Counted from the first letter of the stretch, positions 1 to 12,208 are shown. The stretch: 64,000 bases of DNA from Stachybotrys elegans (GCA_020746835.1 JAGPNK010000041.1:44484-108483); one strand, 5' to 3'. The notes: generated from the letters alone by a model not told the origin. Numbers and translations: made by a program.

Positions 1-339
1 TGTAGATGGGCTGAAGCGAGTTTTCGTCCAGGAAGCTGTATCCGTGCATCTCGCCATGGGGGCCTTCTTCGTTTGCGTCGGTGGTGGAAATGGTTCCCTC
101 CAACACAATCTCACTGTTTGTAGGCACACATATGTCGTTGGTCTCGCACTTGACCAGCTCGAGTGGAGAGCCACAGAATGAGCCAACGTACTCGGCCTCA
201 GAGACGCCACGGGCAAAGGCATGCTCGCTACCATTGCCGCCATCGGAGGCGCGCCAAGAGCAATAACATACGGAATATCATGTCCCGTCTTCTTCCACTC
301 GGCGAAAATGTTCAACATGACAACGCTGGCAATGAGGAT
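1..339 (-). pseudogene. UbiD-family decarboxylase fragment, frameshifted and cut by the window edge
   Basis: The minus strand reads as the N-terminal to middle part of a UbiD / ferulic-acid-decarboxylase-like enzyme, a family that uses prenylated FMN to decarboxylate aromatic or acrylic acids. Visible family blocks are NIFAEWKKTGHDIPY, ASMPLP, then EAEYVGSFCGSPLELVKCE and GPHGEMHGYSF. The first two blocks and the last two are in different frames. The switch falls at about 207-213, where one base seems to be missing between the ASMPLP motif and the following Gly-Val-Ser. A stop at 340-342 closes the frame upstream before any start or N-terminal domain, so the 5' part is lost or lies in another frame. 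The 3' part runs off the window. Family call is fairly sure; dead status rests on this one frameshift plus the missing 5' end. Confidence 0.7.
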
Positions 340-564
340 TCATATTTTGTACTCCAGAGATTATTTATTTGCAGAACACACCATGGCATTGGAGATGTGA
401 CCAGGCAAAATAGGATTATACTGTTTCCCGTTCACATTCAGGAGAAGACCCTACCATGCACCTTGACAGGATGAATAGCAATTTCTCAGAACTCAGAAAG
501 TAGCCACACTTCTGGAGGGGGTATTCATTGAAAGAGACTATTTCCAGAGCACAATCCTAATCTT

Positions 565-1287
565 TTAGCAAACCTGATGGAAAAATGCCAGACCGGCCAC
601 TATCAGTGCGGAACTAGCCCTGCCGAAAGTAGAGGCTGCTCCAGGCTCTTCTGCCTTTCCTATTGTACCTGTCTCTTCGGAGGGGCCCTTTATGCTGGAT
701 GTAGACTCCTCTTGGGCAATGGTAGTAGTTTGGACGCTGCCGCTGCGTGCATCTTCCGTCATCGCAGGCACGGTGGTTGTCCTTAAAGCAGAGGATGCAG
801 ATTGTGTGGCCGTAGAGCTGGAGGAATCATCCTTGGTATTGCCCGTCTCGCAGTAGCTAAACCCATCGAAAGCGCATGTTTGCCCTTGATCGCAGTAGTA
901 GCCGGTTTCGCCGCAGCAGATTGTTCCAGCTGGAATGCAGTGTCCATCGCCACAGGAGGCCATATCACCGAGGCAGTCGCCGGGCTCCTCTGTACAGATG
1001 CTCCCAATTGAACAACATCCCCCTTCACCACATACATCGTTTATACCACACCAGCCTAACCCATCGCAGCAGCTGCCTAGCGTCGGCATGCAGCCGTCGC
1101 CACATTTCGTCTGGCCGAGGCCGCAATCATCTCGCTTGATTAATTTTGCATCGAAACTCGAGAGGGATAAGGGAGTGCTGTATCTGTTGACGCCGTGAAG
1201 CAAGTTCAAAGGGGAGAGTGTGGCAATGGTAGGATATAAAATAGAGAAGAAGAGCAAAAGTTCACGGGTAGGGCGTTGGGTTCGCAT
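565..1287 (-). CDS. GPI-anchored cysteine-rich cell-surface protein
   Basis: A single-exon, 240-residue secreted protein. Residues 1-23 form a signal peptide with a hydrophobic core. A Lys-Arg pair at about residues 51-52 is a likely Kex2 cleavage site. Residues 55-150 are a dense cysteine domain with repeated CGDG and CC pairs (for example CGDGCMP, CGDGHCIPAGTICC), likely a disulphide-knotted wall module. This is followed by a Ser/Thr-rich stretch from about 155 to 215 suited to O-glycosylation. The last 14 residues are hydrophobic (ALIVAGLAFF) after a small-residue region, as expected for a GPI-attachment signal. This layout is common in mould cell-wall proteins; the precise role is unknown. 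A TATA-like box lies about 100 bases upstream of the start. No lesion is seen. Confidence 0.8.
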   Translation of the reverse strand: MRTQRPTRELLLFFSILYPTIATLSPLNLLHGVNRYSTPLSLSSFDAKLIKRDDCGLGQTKCGDGCMPTLGSCCDGLGWCGINDVCGEGGCCSIGSICTEEPGDCLGDMASCGDGHCIPAGTICCGETGYYCDQGQTCAFDGFSYCETGNTKDDSSSSTATQSASSALRTTTVPAMTEDARSGSVQTTTIAQEESTSSIKGPSEETGTIGKAEEPGAASTFGRASSALIVAGLAFFHQVC

Positions 1288-1384
1288 TCTGGACTTGCTC
1301 TCCTTGTTGCGCTGAGGAGCTTGGGATTAAGAGACGAGAGAAGTGGGATCATGAGGGTGTCTTGAAAACGAGGAGCCGTCCATT

Positions 1385-1391
1385 GTTTATA
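1385..1391 (-). promoter_or_regulatory. TATA-like box of the GPI-protein gene
   Basis: GTATAAAC on the minus strand lies about 100 bases upstream of the ATG at 1287, a usual distance for a fungal core promoter. Assigned by position and motif only. Confidence 0.4.
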
Positions 1392-1442
1392 CCCCATTAT
1401 GGGGCGGTTCGCCGAGCTAAGGATGGAGACCTTCAGCCGCAA

Positions 1443-2384
1443 AACACTTGTGTTTCAGGGACATTATAAGCTTATGCCTTGGCACCTAAGCTACTCCTGA
1501 CATCTGAATTAGCTTCACTACGTTTCCGTTATGGCCGCTTTGGTAGACTTGTCCCTTGGTACGTTAGGCTTCTGCTCTGATTACTGATTCTAGGTTTATT
1601 TAGCTATCCACTGCTAGTCAATTCATGGCTAGAGACCAAGCTAAAGAGTCTCTTCCCAACGAGCCAACTGTTGAAATTAGGGTATAGGCACCAATAGGCC
1701 GCACTATCAGTGTGGGCCTACACTTTTGGTGTAGCTGCCAAATTCACTACCAACAACTTGCTTTGTTCCTTAAGCCGCTAATTTCACTAACATCAAAGCC
1801 TCACTTTCCCACACCTTGAAGACTCACGGTGCATCACAATCTGCTTATTAGGGCCACGACGAAAATTTTGTTGGCCAACATTACTCGCCAGTCTCGCCCG
1901 GAGTCTCACGAAATGTAGGAACTCTGCATCCGAGTTTGTCTCCAAGACCCGCCGCTATATTTTTCCACAGCAGTTATGACCGGTCTGTCCATGGGGATGC
2001 ATGTGCGAAGTCGGCGGTCCAACTAGATTTCGTATAAGTCAATAATCCTGACCAAGAAACTTGCGACCGGGACAAATCCTGATCAGTAATGACGCGCGAA
2101 AACCCCGTTTGATACTATCGGGAGGGACATTCCGTAAGACCACGTCATTCCATTATATTCCTATGAAATTTGCCAAATGGAGCTAAATATCGGCATCACA
2201 TCCGCCAAACCCATAGCAATATTACCCTAAAGGCCAGCCGATGACGTCCTCAAAGCTAAACGCTACAACATGCTACTGAAAGACACAGAAGACGTATTCT
2301 TTGCCCAAGGGATACTTAAAGGAATGATCATCCCAACCATGTAGCTATAGCCCAATCTTGTATGCTTAGAATATAAATCTAGCT
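1443..2384. other. Intergenic stretch without recognised genes
   Basis: About 940 bases upstream of both the GPI-protein gene (leftward) and the epoxide hydrolase pseudogene (rightward). No open frame of note, no repeat and no RNA gene was recognised. It presumably held both promoters. Confidence 0.5.
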
Positions 2385-3630
2385 ATGGCGGCCCCTTATA
2401 CTCAGTTCCCGTCGGCAGCATTGCGACATGGAAACCCTTTTCATGCCTGCGTCTCAGACACCAGGCTTGAAGAGTTTCGTCAATTGTTGCAACTCTCGCG
2501 AATTGGTCCGACAACATATGAAGGTCTCCAAGACGATAGAAAGTTCGGCATTTCATCGCAGTGGCTTGGCGAATTGAAGAAAGACTGGATGGAATTTGAT
2601 TGGTGAGTCAATCGCATCACACCCAATCGACATCTAACCAATCCACAGGCGTCAAGTCGAGGCAAAGATTAATTCCTTCCCAAATTTCCATCTTGAAATT
2701 CAAGATGATGGTATGACTTACAACATCCATTTTGCCGCTCTCTTCTCAGAAAGGCAGGATGCGGTCCCGATTCTCATGCTGCACGGCTGGCCTGGAAGCT
2801 TCTTGGAGTTCTTACCGATATTGACAATTCTGAAAGAGCAATTCTCTCCTTCAACGCTGCCGTACCATATCATCGTTCCCTCTCTTCCGGGTTACGCATT
2901 CTCGTCACCTCCGCCCCTTCATAGAGACTTCCGTCTAGAAGATGCAGCGCGGATTCTGGACCAAGTCATGGTAGATCTGGGATTCGGCAGCGGCTATGTG
3001 GTTCAGGGTGGTGATGTGGGCAGCAAAATTGCTCGTGTCTTGGGTGGTGTGCACGAACGAGTCAAGGCTGTTCATCTGAACTTTAGCATCATGCCTGACC
3101 CCGGAAGCATCGCATCGAGCAACTACAATGATGCTGAAAAAGAGGGTCTTGAGCGTGCTGCATGGTTCAAGAAGCTTGGAAGTGCTTACGCTTTGTAACA
3201 TGCCACAAAGCCCTCGACAATTGGCCTGGCTTTATCCACCAGCCCTTTGGCGCTGCTCGCATGGATTGGGGAAAAGTTCTTGGACTGGACAGATCAAGAC
3301 CCAGATTCGCAGGAAATTCTCGAGTCGGTCATGCTGTATTGGCTCACCGATTGCTTTGCCACATCTCTTTGGCCCTATCACCAGCTTTTCACCCCGGGCA
3401 ATATTGGAGCTCACGAAAACCCAGACTGGCACATTAACAAGCCCCTCGGCATGTCCTAGTTCCCGAAGGAAATTGCTCCTGTTCCTCAAGCTTGGACAGC
3501 TACCACCGGGAACCTAGTTTTCTTTCGTCAACATGGCAGAGGTGGCAATTTTGCACCCTTGGAGCACCCTCATGTTCTCCTAACAGATCTACGAGACTTT
3601 GTTGGCCAAGTGTGGCAAGAAGCTAAATAA
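2385..3630 (+). pseudogene. Epoxide hydrolase (EHN + alpha/beta hydrolase), two nonsense mutations
   Basis: Exon 1 (2385-2603) carries the N-terminal EHN segment. A 46-bp intron (2604-2649, GTGAGT...CACAG) is followed by the alpha/beta-hydrolase core. The oxyanion HGWPGSFLEF motif and the nucleophile motif GGDVGS are present. The same frame continues to 3630 with clear family sequence but is broken twice: TAA after SAYAL (3196-3198) and TAG after LGMS (about 3457-3459). The family normally has Trp at the second position and a sense codon at the first, so the changes look like CAA to TAA and TGG to TAG, both CpA-to-TpA transitions. The usual catalytic His in GGHFA is Asn here (GGNFAPLE). The enzyme would have opened epoxides to diols; as read it would be a truncated, inactive protein. 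Confidence 0.85.
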
Positions 3631-5610
3631 GCTATTAGCTTGATCATAACACAGACGGCGATTTCTCTCAACCAAACGTTCTCCCAGTTAGAATACAGAA
3701 GCTATGCTGCGTTCAAAGAACAAGTTCGTATGAGGAAATCCACCAAATGGTATAAGTAGATGAGCTGGACTGCGTGGCACGGATAGCCAATTTCTAGTAA
3801 GATATTGGCGATTGTATCGCGACTGGTACATGACCTTACTAGAGACATTGACAAATGGCAGACTACCACAGCATCAACATTTTTGTGTGTCCACATCTGG
3901 TATTGATGCAGCCGCCGGGCCGCCCAACGGACCATCCCTAGTCGCCGACAACATCCCCATGTTGTAGGCCTAGCGTTATCTCGAGATAGCCATATTCTAG
4001 TGAATCCTTGGCAACACGGGAGTAGAGACACATGGGCGTACATCAGAACAGATCACACCTTGAATGAAGCTTTTGCGTGGGTTAAGAAATGACCTCTGGG
4101 GTCGCTTGACTCTATCACGCTATTTTCAAGCTGCAGATAATGTAAAATTTCGGAGCCATGGAAATCCCAAACCATCAGTCTGTGTGTACGAATAAACACT
4201 GAGCTATCTGCTGTTGACAAAAAGATACAGATGCTTCTTAAGGGCTCATTCTTAACTTACAATATCAATAAAGAATCATGCCAGGCACAGTATATGCCAG
4301 CAAATTGTAAGTTCCCGTGGCTATACTGACATGTCTCTATGCCAATGCGTTAATATATCAAGGGTCTTCCCCTCAGCTTTCCAAACGGCAAATACCTGAT
4401 AGCCAATGCATCTGACACCCAGCATTCAATAGTAGTCAATTAAACTTAACAAGGGCATACCTCTGCTCAGGGAGCCTATCACCTCTGCTATGTCGGGTAC
4501 ACTCTTTACAGTCCATGCAATCCGCGGGATGAAATAGTCTTGCTGATTATTTTGAGCCCATCTTTGTCCATGATTACCAAGAGACCTGTCTCGGGTGACA
4601 TGGACAGATTGTTGGTCAAGGTCGACCAGTGGACTGATCCCCTTCCAGCTTAAGCAAATTTAACTCTTTGTCCAGAACTTGCGTCCTCAACTTTATGCGT
4701 GTTAGTACGCACCCACGCCTTCAACTCATAATATGGCGAGCCTGACGAGAAACATTCGTCATGTGTACACTGCATCGTATATGTCATTGGCGTGGTCCAT
4801 GGCTCTTCAACCACAATAAGGGGCTGTTGTCGTTCTCGTTAAGCAAGGTACTGTTGTATTTCTACATAGGTTCTTTGTGTTTGGAAGGCTTGTGAATAAG
4901 TTCTCGTTCAAGAACCCAAAGCAAGGACTGACCAATTTGGAGGATTGGAAACTTGCTTCATCAAGACCATGGCCGATGACTGGATTTCTGCCGGTCCATT
5001 TAACATTGTCTGGGTATTGTCACGTCATTCTGATTCTGTCATGCCAACGACAGCAATTGAAATCTGACCTTGTTGAGGTAGATGCATATCGAAAGGGAAA
5101 CACCTGAGGGATTTCGCATTGCCGAGCTGAGCTTTTGCGGTCTGTGCTTAAAATCCAAAGACTGGCGTCTTGATTCATTGACAACTCGCATTGCATAAGT
5201 TAAGCCTGTGTGCCAATCTACGAATATAGCGAGCATGCTTTCTCACGGGGTTTAGTCCAGAGAGTGGAGCAAGGAGTTTCTTGGACAAGGTTCGTGAATC
5301 TGTGGCTATAAGCAAACCTGGTAACCCGCTTACTCCTGCTTGCACTTGCAAACGCTGGGAGAATGTACTGATTGAATCCCACCGGTTCAAGTACTTAAGG
5401 TCCAACTCTAGCAGGGTATTACCTTTGTCTTTACTGGAGTGAACGGACCTTGGTGCCGCCACTCGCTGGTGGACTTGTCGATGCGGTGTAGCTGCTGATG
5501 AACAGATCATGGAAGTCAGCATTATGGCCCATTTCTGCGGTATTGACTGACGTGTACTCATTTCTCCTGGACGGTGCTGTTAGACCCCTTGATTTATATC
5601 AGACGATGAT
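3631..5610. other. Gene-poor decayed DNA
   Basis: About 2 kb with only short open frames and no recognisable domain on either strand. The plus-strand frame at 4877-5107 and the minus-strand frame at 3702-4043 were read and resemble nothing I know. No repeat or RNA gene was seen. Confidence 0.4.
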
Positions 5611-5720
5611 ACCACTCGCATTATTGGCGGCATATTATCCACCGAAATGTTCCGGCGGCGCCTTCCGAAAGTTCCTGCCAAACAGCTTTCAATTCCATAC
5701 TCTGAAGATGTGGGATTTCC
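5611..5720 (-). pseudogene. Possible NACHT-type remnant
   Basis: On the minus strand a short segment reads LSEGAAGTFRWIICR, which resembles the conserved (G)GxFRWaxCQLxxL motif found after the NACHT ATPase core of fungal NACHT-ankyrin proteins. Stops and frame changes surround it and no P-loop is visible nearby. This is a weak, motif-only call; chance resemblance is possible. Confidence 0.25.
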
Positions 5721-7369
5721 TTTCAAGTGCACAATGGAATACAGACCGCGACTTCAGGTTATGGATGATGGAGCACATTCAGGGGGTCCAGGTAATCTCT
5801 GCTGCTCCCCTTTATGCACAATCGGGTGAGAATAGCATTCGACTGTCTGAGCATCGTCGTCGCTTGGTGTTCTTAATCATAAGGCGGCGGTGCTCGTGCT
5901 CCAATGAGTAAGCAACGGTTCTTCTCTCCCGAGGACCAGGCGACTCTGGCTGCTCTCGCTGTGTAAAATAGCGTTGCAATCATCCTCTCCAAACAGGCTC
6001 TCTCAATCTGCGCCCAATCATTGATGGCAGCTTTCGTCACAATTGTGCGAGCGGGGTTAAGCTCATCCATCTTGAACATGAGACTGTGCTACTAACAAGT
6101 CGCGTTAGCACAGGTTCATTTAGAATGAGATAGATAACGGGAGCAGCGTTAATCCTTGACGCTGAGGTTGTATCCCGAGTTGATGAACTGTACAAGAAGC
6201 ACTTGAAGCCAAGGTCTGTGAGGGAGGAGGAATTGGGCCCTGTGGACTCCTGAGCTTTAATGGCACCTCCACTCGTAGGCTGACACTGCACCGAACTCAA
6301 GTCGATGCTAGTCGTAAGGAGTCTATTAATATTGTGTCAGGGATACGGACCACATACATTGAAACTGAGCCAACGTGTCGGACCCTTTCATTGGTAGAAG
6401 TCTGGAATCCAACCAGACTCCAGCTGTCAATCCCGTTTGACTCCAAATTATCTGACCCGAACAGTACGTTTGATGTCATGTCTGTGCAAGGGGCTCCCAT
6501 GTTCGGTAGTGGGGACTTGACGCTGCTGAAGTGCCCATAAACTACTTCATGCGTTGTAGCGTCGCTCCATGTTTTGACTACAATTCGTTTCTCCCTTCAA
6601 GTGCCCTCGAGTGTGGAATTAAGGCGCAATACAAAGCCCAGCCTTCAAGTGGCGTCCATTCATGACCCTGTACCGACGGTTCGAAAGCGTGAGAAATGCA
6701 CGGTTTGAGGTCATCATGGCTGTGCGGATTGTGAAAGAAGATATAGCATTCCAAAAGAACTGCCGATGAACAGTTTCTTTCGTGTCTTCCGTAATTGACT
6801 CTAGCAGGTGAGCATGCTCCTTCGTGTCCATTTTCCTCAAGCTATCCCCTTCTCCACGATTAACTATTAGGAATTATCTTCCTTTGTGAAAACGGACATC
6901 ACTTTCAGTCATGTCCGTTTCTCGTCGGTGATCTCGACATCACTCATATCATTATCGTCACTGATGCAAGCGGTGAAGACACTTGTGTAGGTCTTTAATC
7001 CTCAGGAACAGCCATGCACAACAGTGTTCTGAGACATTTACCCGCCACAAACATCCTGGAGTTTGAAGTACTCTTGCAACGACAAGTGCAAAACTTGCAA
7101 ATCCGCAACACCATACTTGTTGGCCGGGTTCAACTTTGGCTATGAGATTCAAAGGACTCGTCATCCATAAAGACATATTCGTCCCCAGCAGTCGGCCACA
7201 TCGTTGCATCCAAATTGACAGCCATCTCAGGATCCCGTTTGTGACGCCGAGGACGCCTCCAGCATATAGTTAATGTCAATGTCCGCAGTATCAAGTTGTG
7301 TTCAGGGTCCTAGGCCGCGGCAATGGGAAGCTCGAATTGGTGCAGTGGACGACATAAAACGATGATAAT
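5721..7369. other. Decayed DNA between two NACHT-like scraps
   Basis: No frame longer than about 90 codons and no domain recognised on either strand. It may be further decay of the same gene family as its flanks, but the sequence does not show this directly. Confidence 0.3.
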
Positions 7370-7510
7370 GTCAAAAGTAGCGAAGCCACATTTGTCCTAC
7401 TCCCAGGCTGATTCGAAACATTGACCATAATCTTGTCGTAGGCCGCCTCGAGAACCCTTGGCAGCTCATGCAGGTATTTCAGGATGTCATCATTACTTTC
7501 AGGCTATAAC
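7370..7510 (-). pseudogene. Possible NACHT/ankyrin-protein remnant (LP..L..AYD motif)
   Basis: The minus strand reads ILKYLHELPRVLEAAYDKIM, close to the helical motif (LP..L...Y..IL) that follows the NACHT domain in fungal STAND proteins. Downstream the frame breaks quickly. The order relative to the scrap at 5.6 kb is opposite to that in a normal protein, so they would be separate copies or rearranged. Motif-only evidence. Confidence 0.3.
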
Positions 7511-7643
7511 AGCTCTCCTATGTGCCACAGAAACGTGCCCGGGCTCTTCTCATTAAGGTGCTGATTTCATTTGCGAACCTTGGACAATGGTTTGTGTGAC
7601 AAATCCCAACTTATTTTTGGTAAAACCACATAATAGGCTAGAA

Positions 7644-10600
7644 TTACTTGCTTCTCTTCTTATCACTCTCCTTTCCCTTCTCTTTCTTTCCCTCCTTATT
7701 TATCTTAGTCCTGCTCTGCTCCTTCTTTAGCTCCTTCCTGACCTGCTTCTTTGTCTTCTTCTTCTTATTCCCATTCTCCGATTCATCGCTGCTCTCCTCA
7801 CTGCTATTCTCCACCGCGGAGTCATCAGAGGACTCGGCTTCAGAGCTCGAATCCGAAGAGGAGGACGAAGAGGATGATGACTCAGTCTCTTCGAGGTCTT
7901 TGAGTTTCACCTTGGGCATGAAGGATGCTAGGCGAGACTTCTCCCGCTTGGCAGAAGCATCTTCATCTTCGCCGTGCGTCGCGACAAGGTACTCGCTGAA
8001 CTGCAACGATGCGTCAGCGATGTGGGCCAAGTGTTTGACCTCCATTATGGGAGTTCCAGGTTTCCTGTCATTTTCTTTCTTGCCCCTTTTGCTCGGGGTT
8101 CTAGCAGCTTCAGTGTCGTTATGCTTAGCTGCAAACTCAGCCAGCGCGACAGCCGTCTGAAAAGCATTACGGATCTGCCGGCCATTCCACTGCAGCGTCT
8201 GCCAGTTGAGCTTGACCCATTTGAGGATTTTCTTTTTGTCGAACTCAATGGGCGGTTGGTTGTTTGTCTCGCGCCCCTGGTTGATGGCCTTCAAGCGTTC
8301 GAGGTTGTTTTTCCAAATCTTCTCGGTCTGCTTCTGAGTGAGCTTAGGGTAGTAGAGAGTCAGATGCAGACGCGAGCGGAAGGCGTCGTCGATGGCACCA
8401 ACACGATTCGTCGTCAAGAAGAGAATGCCTGAGTAGTATTCGAGGATCCTGAGGAAGACTTTCTTGAGGCGTCAGTTTGTCATTCTGCCACCGTAGCATG
8501 GCATGCTGCGCACCGGATACAAGCCCATTTCTTTTGACATCCTCTTTCTAGTTGCGGTTAATAAGAATTGGTTTGCTAGCCTGGGCGCAATGGGCTCCTT
8601 ACGATACGCTTCGCGAGAAACACGTCAGCTTCGTCGAGCAACAAGACGCAGCCCCATCTGTGAGCCAGCTTGAAGTGCTGCTCCATGTTTTGCTCGACCG
8701 CTTCCGGCACATAACCAATGTCGCCTACACTCGTCAGTCCGTGGAAGGAAGGTCAAAGGGTAGAGTTCCAACCGCAGGTGATAGGATACAGGGGTCTTTG
8801 GGTGTACGCGGCGACGCATTCTATGAGCAGCGTCAGCGTTCGATCGATTCAATTCAGGATGGAAGTCCTTGCCTGCAGTTGAGGTCTTCCCGACTCCTGG
8901 CACTCCATGCAGAAGAATGATGCATCCCCTGCCTGCCATCTCCGTAAGCACCATAAATATAAAGTAGGTCGTGCCCACACACCTTTTCCTCGGACGAGAT
9001 CCATTTCAACCTTTTCACGAGGGTTCTCATCTGCCCACCTCGACGCCTGCGAGCCCCTGGTATGCGTTTCTACCATGGCCTGAACCATCTCTCTATGGCC
9101 TGGTGGCAAGACAAGCTTATCCCAGTCAAGGCCTTGCTGAAGCTCGCTAAGCTGGTCAAGATTAAGTTGGACTGTACCCTCCTGTTAGCTTTATTATTGT
9201 TTACTAATGGGCAACTAGAGCATAGACTCACCCCACTTCCGATGCCGAAGGGCGAAGCCCGGAACTACCCCTGGCAGTAGCATTATGAGCTCATGTTCTT
9301 CCATATACTTCTTGAAATCCTCAAGGCTGTGCTGCTGGTAGAGCTTTTCTGCTTCATAGTCCTCCAGCAGTCCCTTGATCTTGCTCTCGATCTTCTCCAA
9401 CTGCTCCGGGTTCAATTCGTAGTACTTCTCGCTGAGACAATCGGCTTTGTGGCACCACACTTCATTGCAGCTATTTGTGGCGAACTCGAAAACTTCGGCA
9501 TTACTTGTGGAGGGCAATTCCCCAACGAGAGAAGTGAACTTGGGTACAATATTGTCCTTGTCGTGGAAGGCGTCCTGGTACTCTTGGAAAGCGAGTTTCA
9601 AATCGACAATGACGGCGCTGTTGATCTGTCCAGATGTTTAAATTCATCAGCCATTGATTTCAGAGAGCCCATTGATACTTGATTGGATATACCTCTTCGC
9701 GACTCTTTCCGACTGTGAGGCCCTCATACGATAGATGAGACACAGCTGTAGCATCAATAAACTTCCTTCCTCGCCGCAGAAACTTATCCATTCCGCTTTC
9801 CTCGGATCCTCTGAATGGACGCTCAGGTCCAGACTTCAGGTACTGGGCCGGAAAGACCTCAAGGTCCCTGATGTCGACAAGCCCGTCGTGCGGCTTGAGG
9901 GCGAAAATCTCCCGAACGGCGCCGTACTTGACGCCATCAAAATCAATGTGGAAGCAGACCACATACATGGGCGTGAAACTGTTCTTGCTCCGCTGATAGG
10001 GCGGAATTCCGAACCCCCTGGATGGGTTTTCCTGCTGCAACTTCACGGAGCCGTTCGCGGTTAGGAAAATTTCGGAGAGGAGGGAGTTACTGAAAACGTC
10101 CTGCTCAGCGCTGGTCTGCCTTGGTGCGAGGGTCTTGCGTTTTGGCAGTCCACCTATTATTCCGAGCACACTGAAGAGCTGGGGAACGTAGCGCGGCTTG
10201 ATGGTATGGCCATCACCGAGGCGTGTCATGATGCGGCCACCCTCATGCGAGGGACAGAAAATCATATCACCCTTGTCGAAGAGCATCCATAAGTTCTCAT
10301 ACGCAATCTTATCTTCATCGCCATCCCGCAGCTTCTGGTAGAGATTCAGTGCTTTGGCGAGGTATTTGTCGACGAACTCGACAAGGTAGCGGAAGTGCAC
10401 CAGTGCTTCGGCCGTGGCGTACTTTTCCGGCTCCTTGGTTTCGTCAGACATGGTTGAGAATGGCAGCACGTTGTCCAGTTCAGCAGAGTAAGTTCTATCC
10501 TTCACACTCGCATCCTTGGCTGCGACCCCGGCAATCTCCGTGCTCTTGCCATCAGTAGGACTGGATACACATTAGTGCTATTCGGCATCATTGCCGCAAT

Positions 10601-11641
10601 GGCAATTAGAATACCAACTCACCCGAAGTCCATTTCCAGTTTAGCAAGGTGCTCCTTCAGAGGCTTCAAGTTGCGGATGAGAGGTCGAAATGGCTTCCCG
10701 ATCCGCACCAGGTTTGATTTGTCCGCCTCGAGACCAAGTCGGTTCTTGAAGAAGCCTGCGATAGGCTCCGACATGATGCCCAAGGCCAGAATGTCGATGT
10801 CGTCCGGGTCCGGTCTCTGTCCGTTGTTTAGGCGCTTCGACTCTGCGCCCTCTGCCCAATTGTAGAGAACGCGAATTAAACTTTTTGGGTCGAGGTTGCA
10901 CTGGTACGAGCCCTTCCTATGGAGGTTGTCCTGCCACCCACCGTCATTGTTGAATTCGCCCTCGGCGTGGAAGAATTTCACCTCTAGCAAGAGGTCTCCC
11001 CATTCGTTGGTTGGATTCGGCTCATTGAAGACGTTTATCTCATCGTCGTCCGTCCTTTTCCCTTTCCTCAATCTCTCCATCTCAGCTGCCTCCAATTTCT
11101 GGATCCGCTCTTCCAGCGTCCTCACATAGTCAATGACACCACGGACCATTGTCGGAGCTTTGCTGCTCTTTTTCTCTTGCTCACCGTGTGCCGGAACGGC
11201 CCTATTCTTCTCCAGTCTTGTGATATATGCTTGGTACAGGATATTGGTGTTCAGATGAGCGGACTCCTCGATCATAAATTCCCTGTAATGTGGAGTCTCT
11301 TTGAGATCGTCTTCCGAACTGGCTCCTGAATCTGTGTCCTCGCCTCCATCGTATTTGTTTTTCTTAAGCAACTTAGCTCGGGGCATGGTCCTTTCATTGT
11401 TATCAGGGGGACTGGTAGAGGCCCTGTCCGCGGATACATCCTCCGTATTCTTTTCATCTCTCTTCTCTTCGCCAACCTCTGAATTCTCATCGCTCGTGCC
11501 ATGTTTGTTTGCTGTGGCCAAAGGATGCAACGATACCGCACTGTCGACAGTGTCATCGGTGCCACGTGGGGTGGATAACTGAGCCGCATCTTCCGCCTTT
11601 GCCATGCCCACGACAACAGCCTCAGCTGACGTCGACGTCAT
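7644..11641 (-). CDS. AAA+ family ATPase with DUF7025-like middle region (nine exons)
   Basis: Exons read on the minus strand: 11641-10623, 10560-9693, 9625-9232, 9171-8983, 8932-8873, 8820-8773, 8724-8603, 8547-8514 and 8458-7644, giving about 1182 residues in one unbroken frame. The N-terminus is acidic and disordered with a coiled coil near residues 215-235. The middle (from about 340) matches the region annotated DUF7025 in fungal AAA proteins. The ATPase has Walker A GVPGVGKT near residue 835, Walker B CVLLLDEADVF near 890 and LTTNRVGAIDDAFRSR as sensor/arginine-finger region. The tail is a Ser/Asp run then Lys-rich. The start at 11641 was chosen because the frame further upstream reads into promoter-like sequence. 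The intron at 8821-8872 has a GC donor. It probably works as an ATP-driven remodelling factor of unknown substrate. Confidence 0.88.
8821..8872 (-). other. GC-AG intron in the AAA+ ATPase gene
   Basis: The exon ends ...GCAG and the intron begins GCAAGG and ends CATAG. Splicing here restores the conserved block after Walker A (TSTAE, then CVAAYT). AG|GCAAG is the usual context of a functional GC donor. All other introns of this gene use GT. Confidence 0.75.
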
Positions 11642-12208
11642 TTTTGAATGGGAACAGATTGTTGGGGAATTACACAATGGCATGCCACGGTCTAGCTTTA
11701 TGTGCGAGCCTAGTCGTGTCTTCTCGTAGAAACCAATTCGGTAATGAATAGACGACCGATTGATTGGGAAGTCTTGCTCTCGTCGCCGAGACCTGGGAAT
11801 CAGGACGCTTAAGAGGGTAAAAGAGGGGTGCCACGATAGGGGACGGGCCGCCGTAGTAGCCAAGAAAATCTCAGCCGCCTTGACTTGAGGGTGGTCAGCT
11901 CTGCGTCGGTTCGCCTCACTTTTACGTCCTATCAGAGCTCTCCTGCACATTGATATCCATCTTTGAATCGAAACTGATTGGTACGCCAGCGCCCATCATC
12001 ATCTCAGGTAGAATAAGGCGACCAATGCAACCTGCCACGTCAGAGTCACGCGGCAGAAAATCGCTCAGCGAAAGCACGGGTTTACTCAACAACAATGTTG
12101 CGTTTGATGTTGATCGTCTCCCCACCCTCTCCCTCATAGCGTTCCGCGTCGTGAACTCCGTCGTTGAGGTTGAGTTTATCTTCATCAAGACTCAACCATC
12201 GGTCCACT
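11642..12208. promoter_or_regulatory. Divergent promoter region, AAA+ ATPase and STAND-like gene
   Basis: 567 bases separate the start codons of two genes transcribed away from each other, so the segment must carry both promoters and 5' UTRs. No clear TATA box or operator-like repeat was identified. Confidence 0.5.

Noticed and set aside
7648..8160. Plus-strand hydrophobic Ser/Phe-rich frame
   Set aside because: It is the complement of the Ser/Asp/Lys-rich tail of the AAA+ ATPase; low-complexity shadow.
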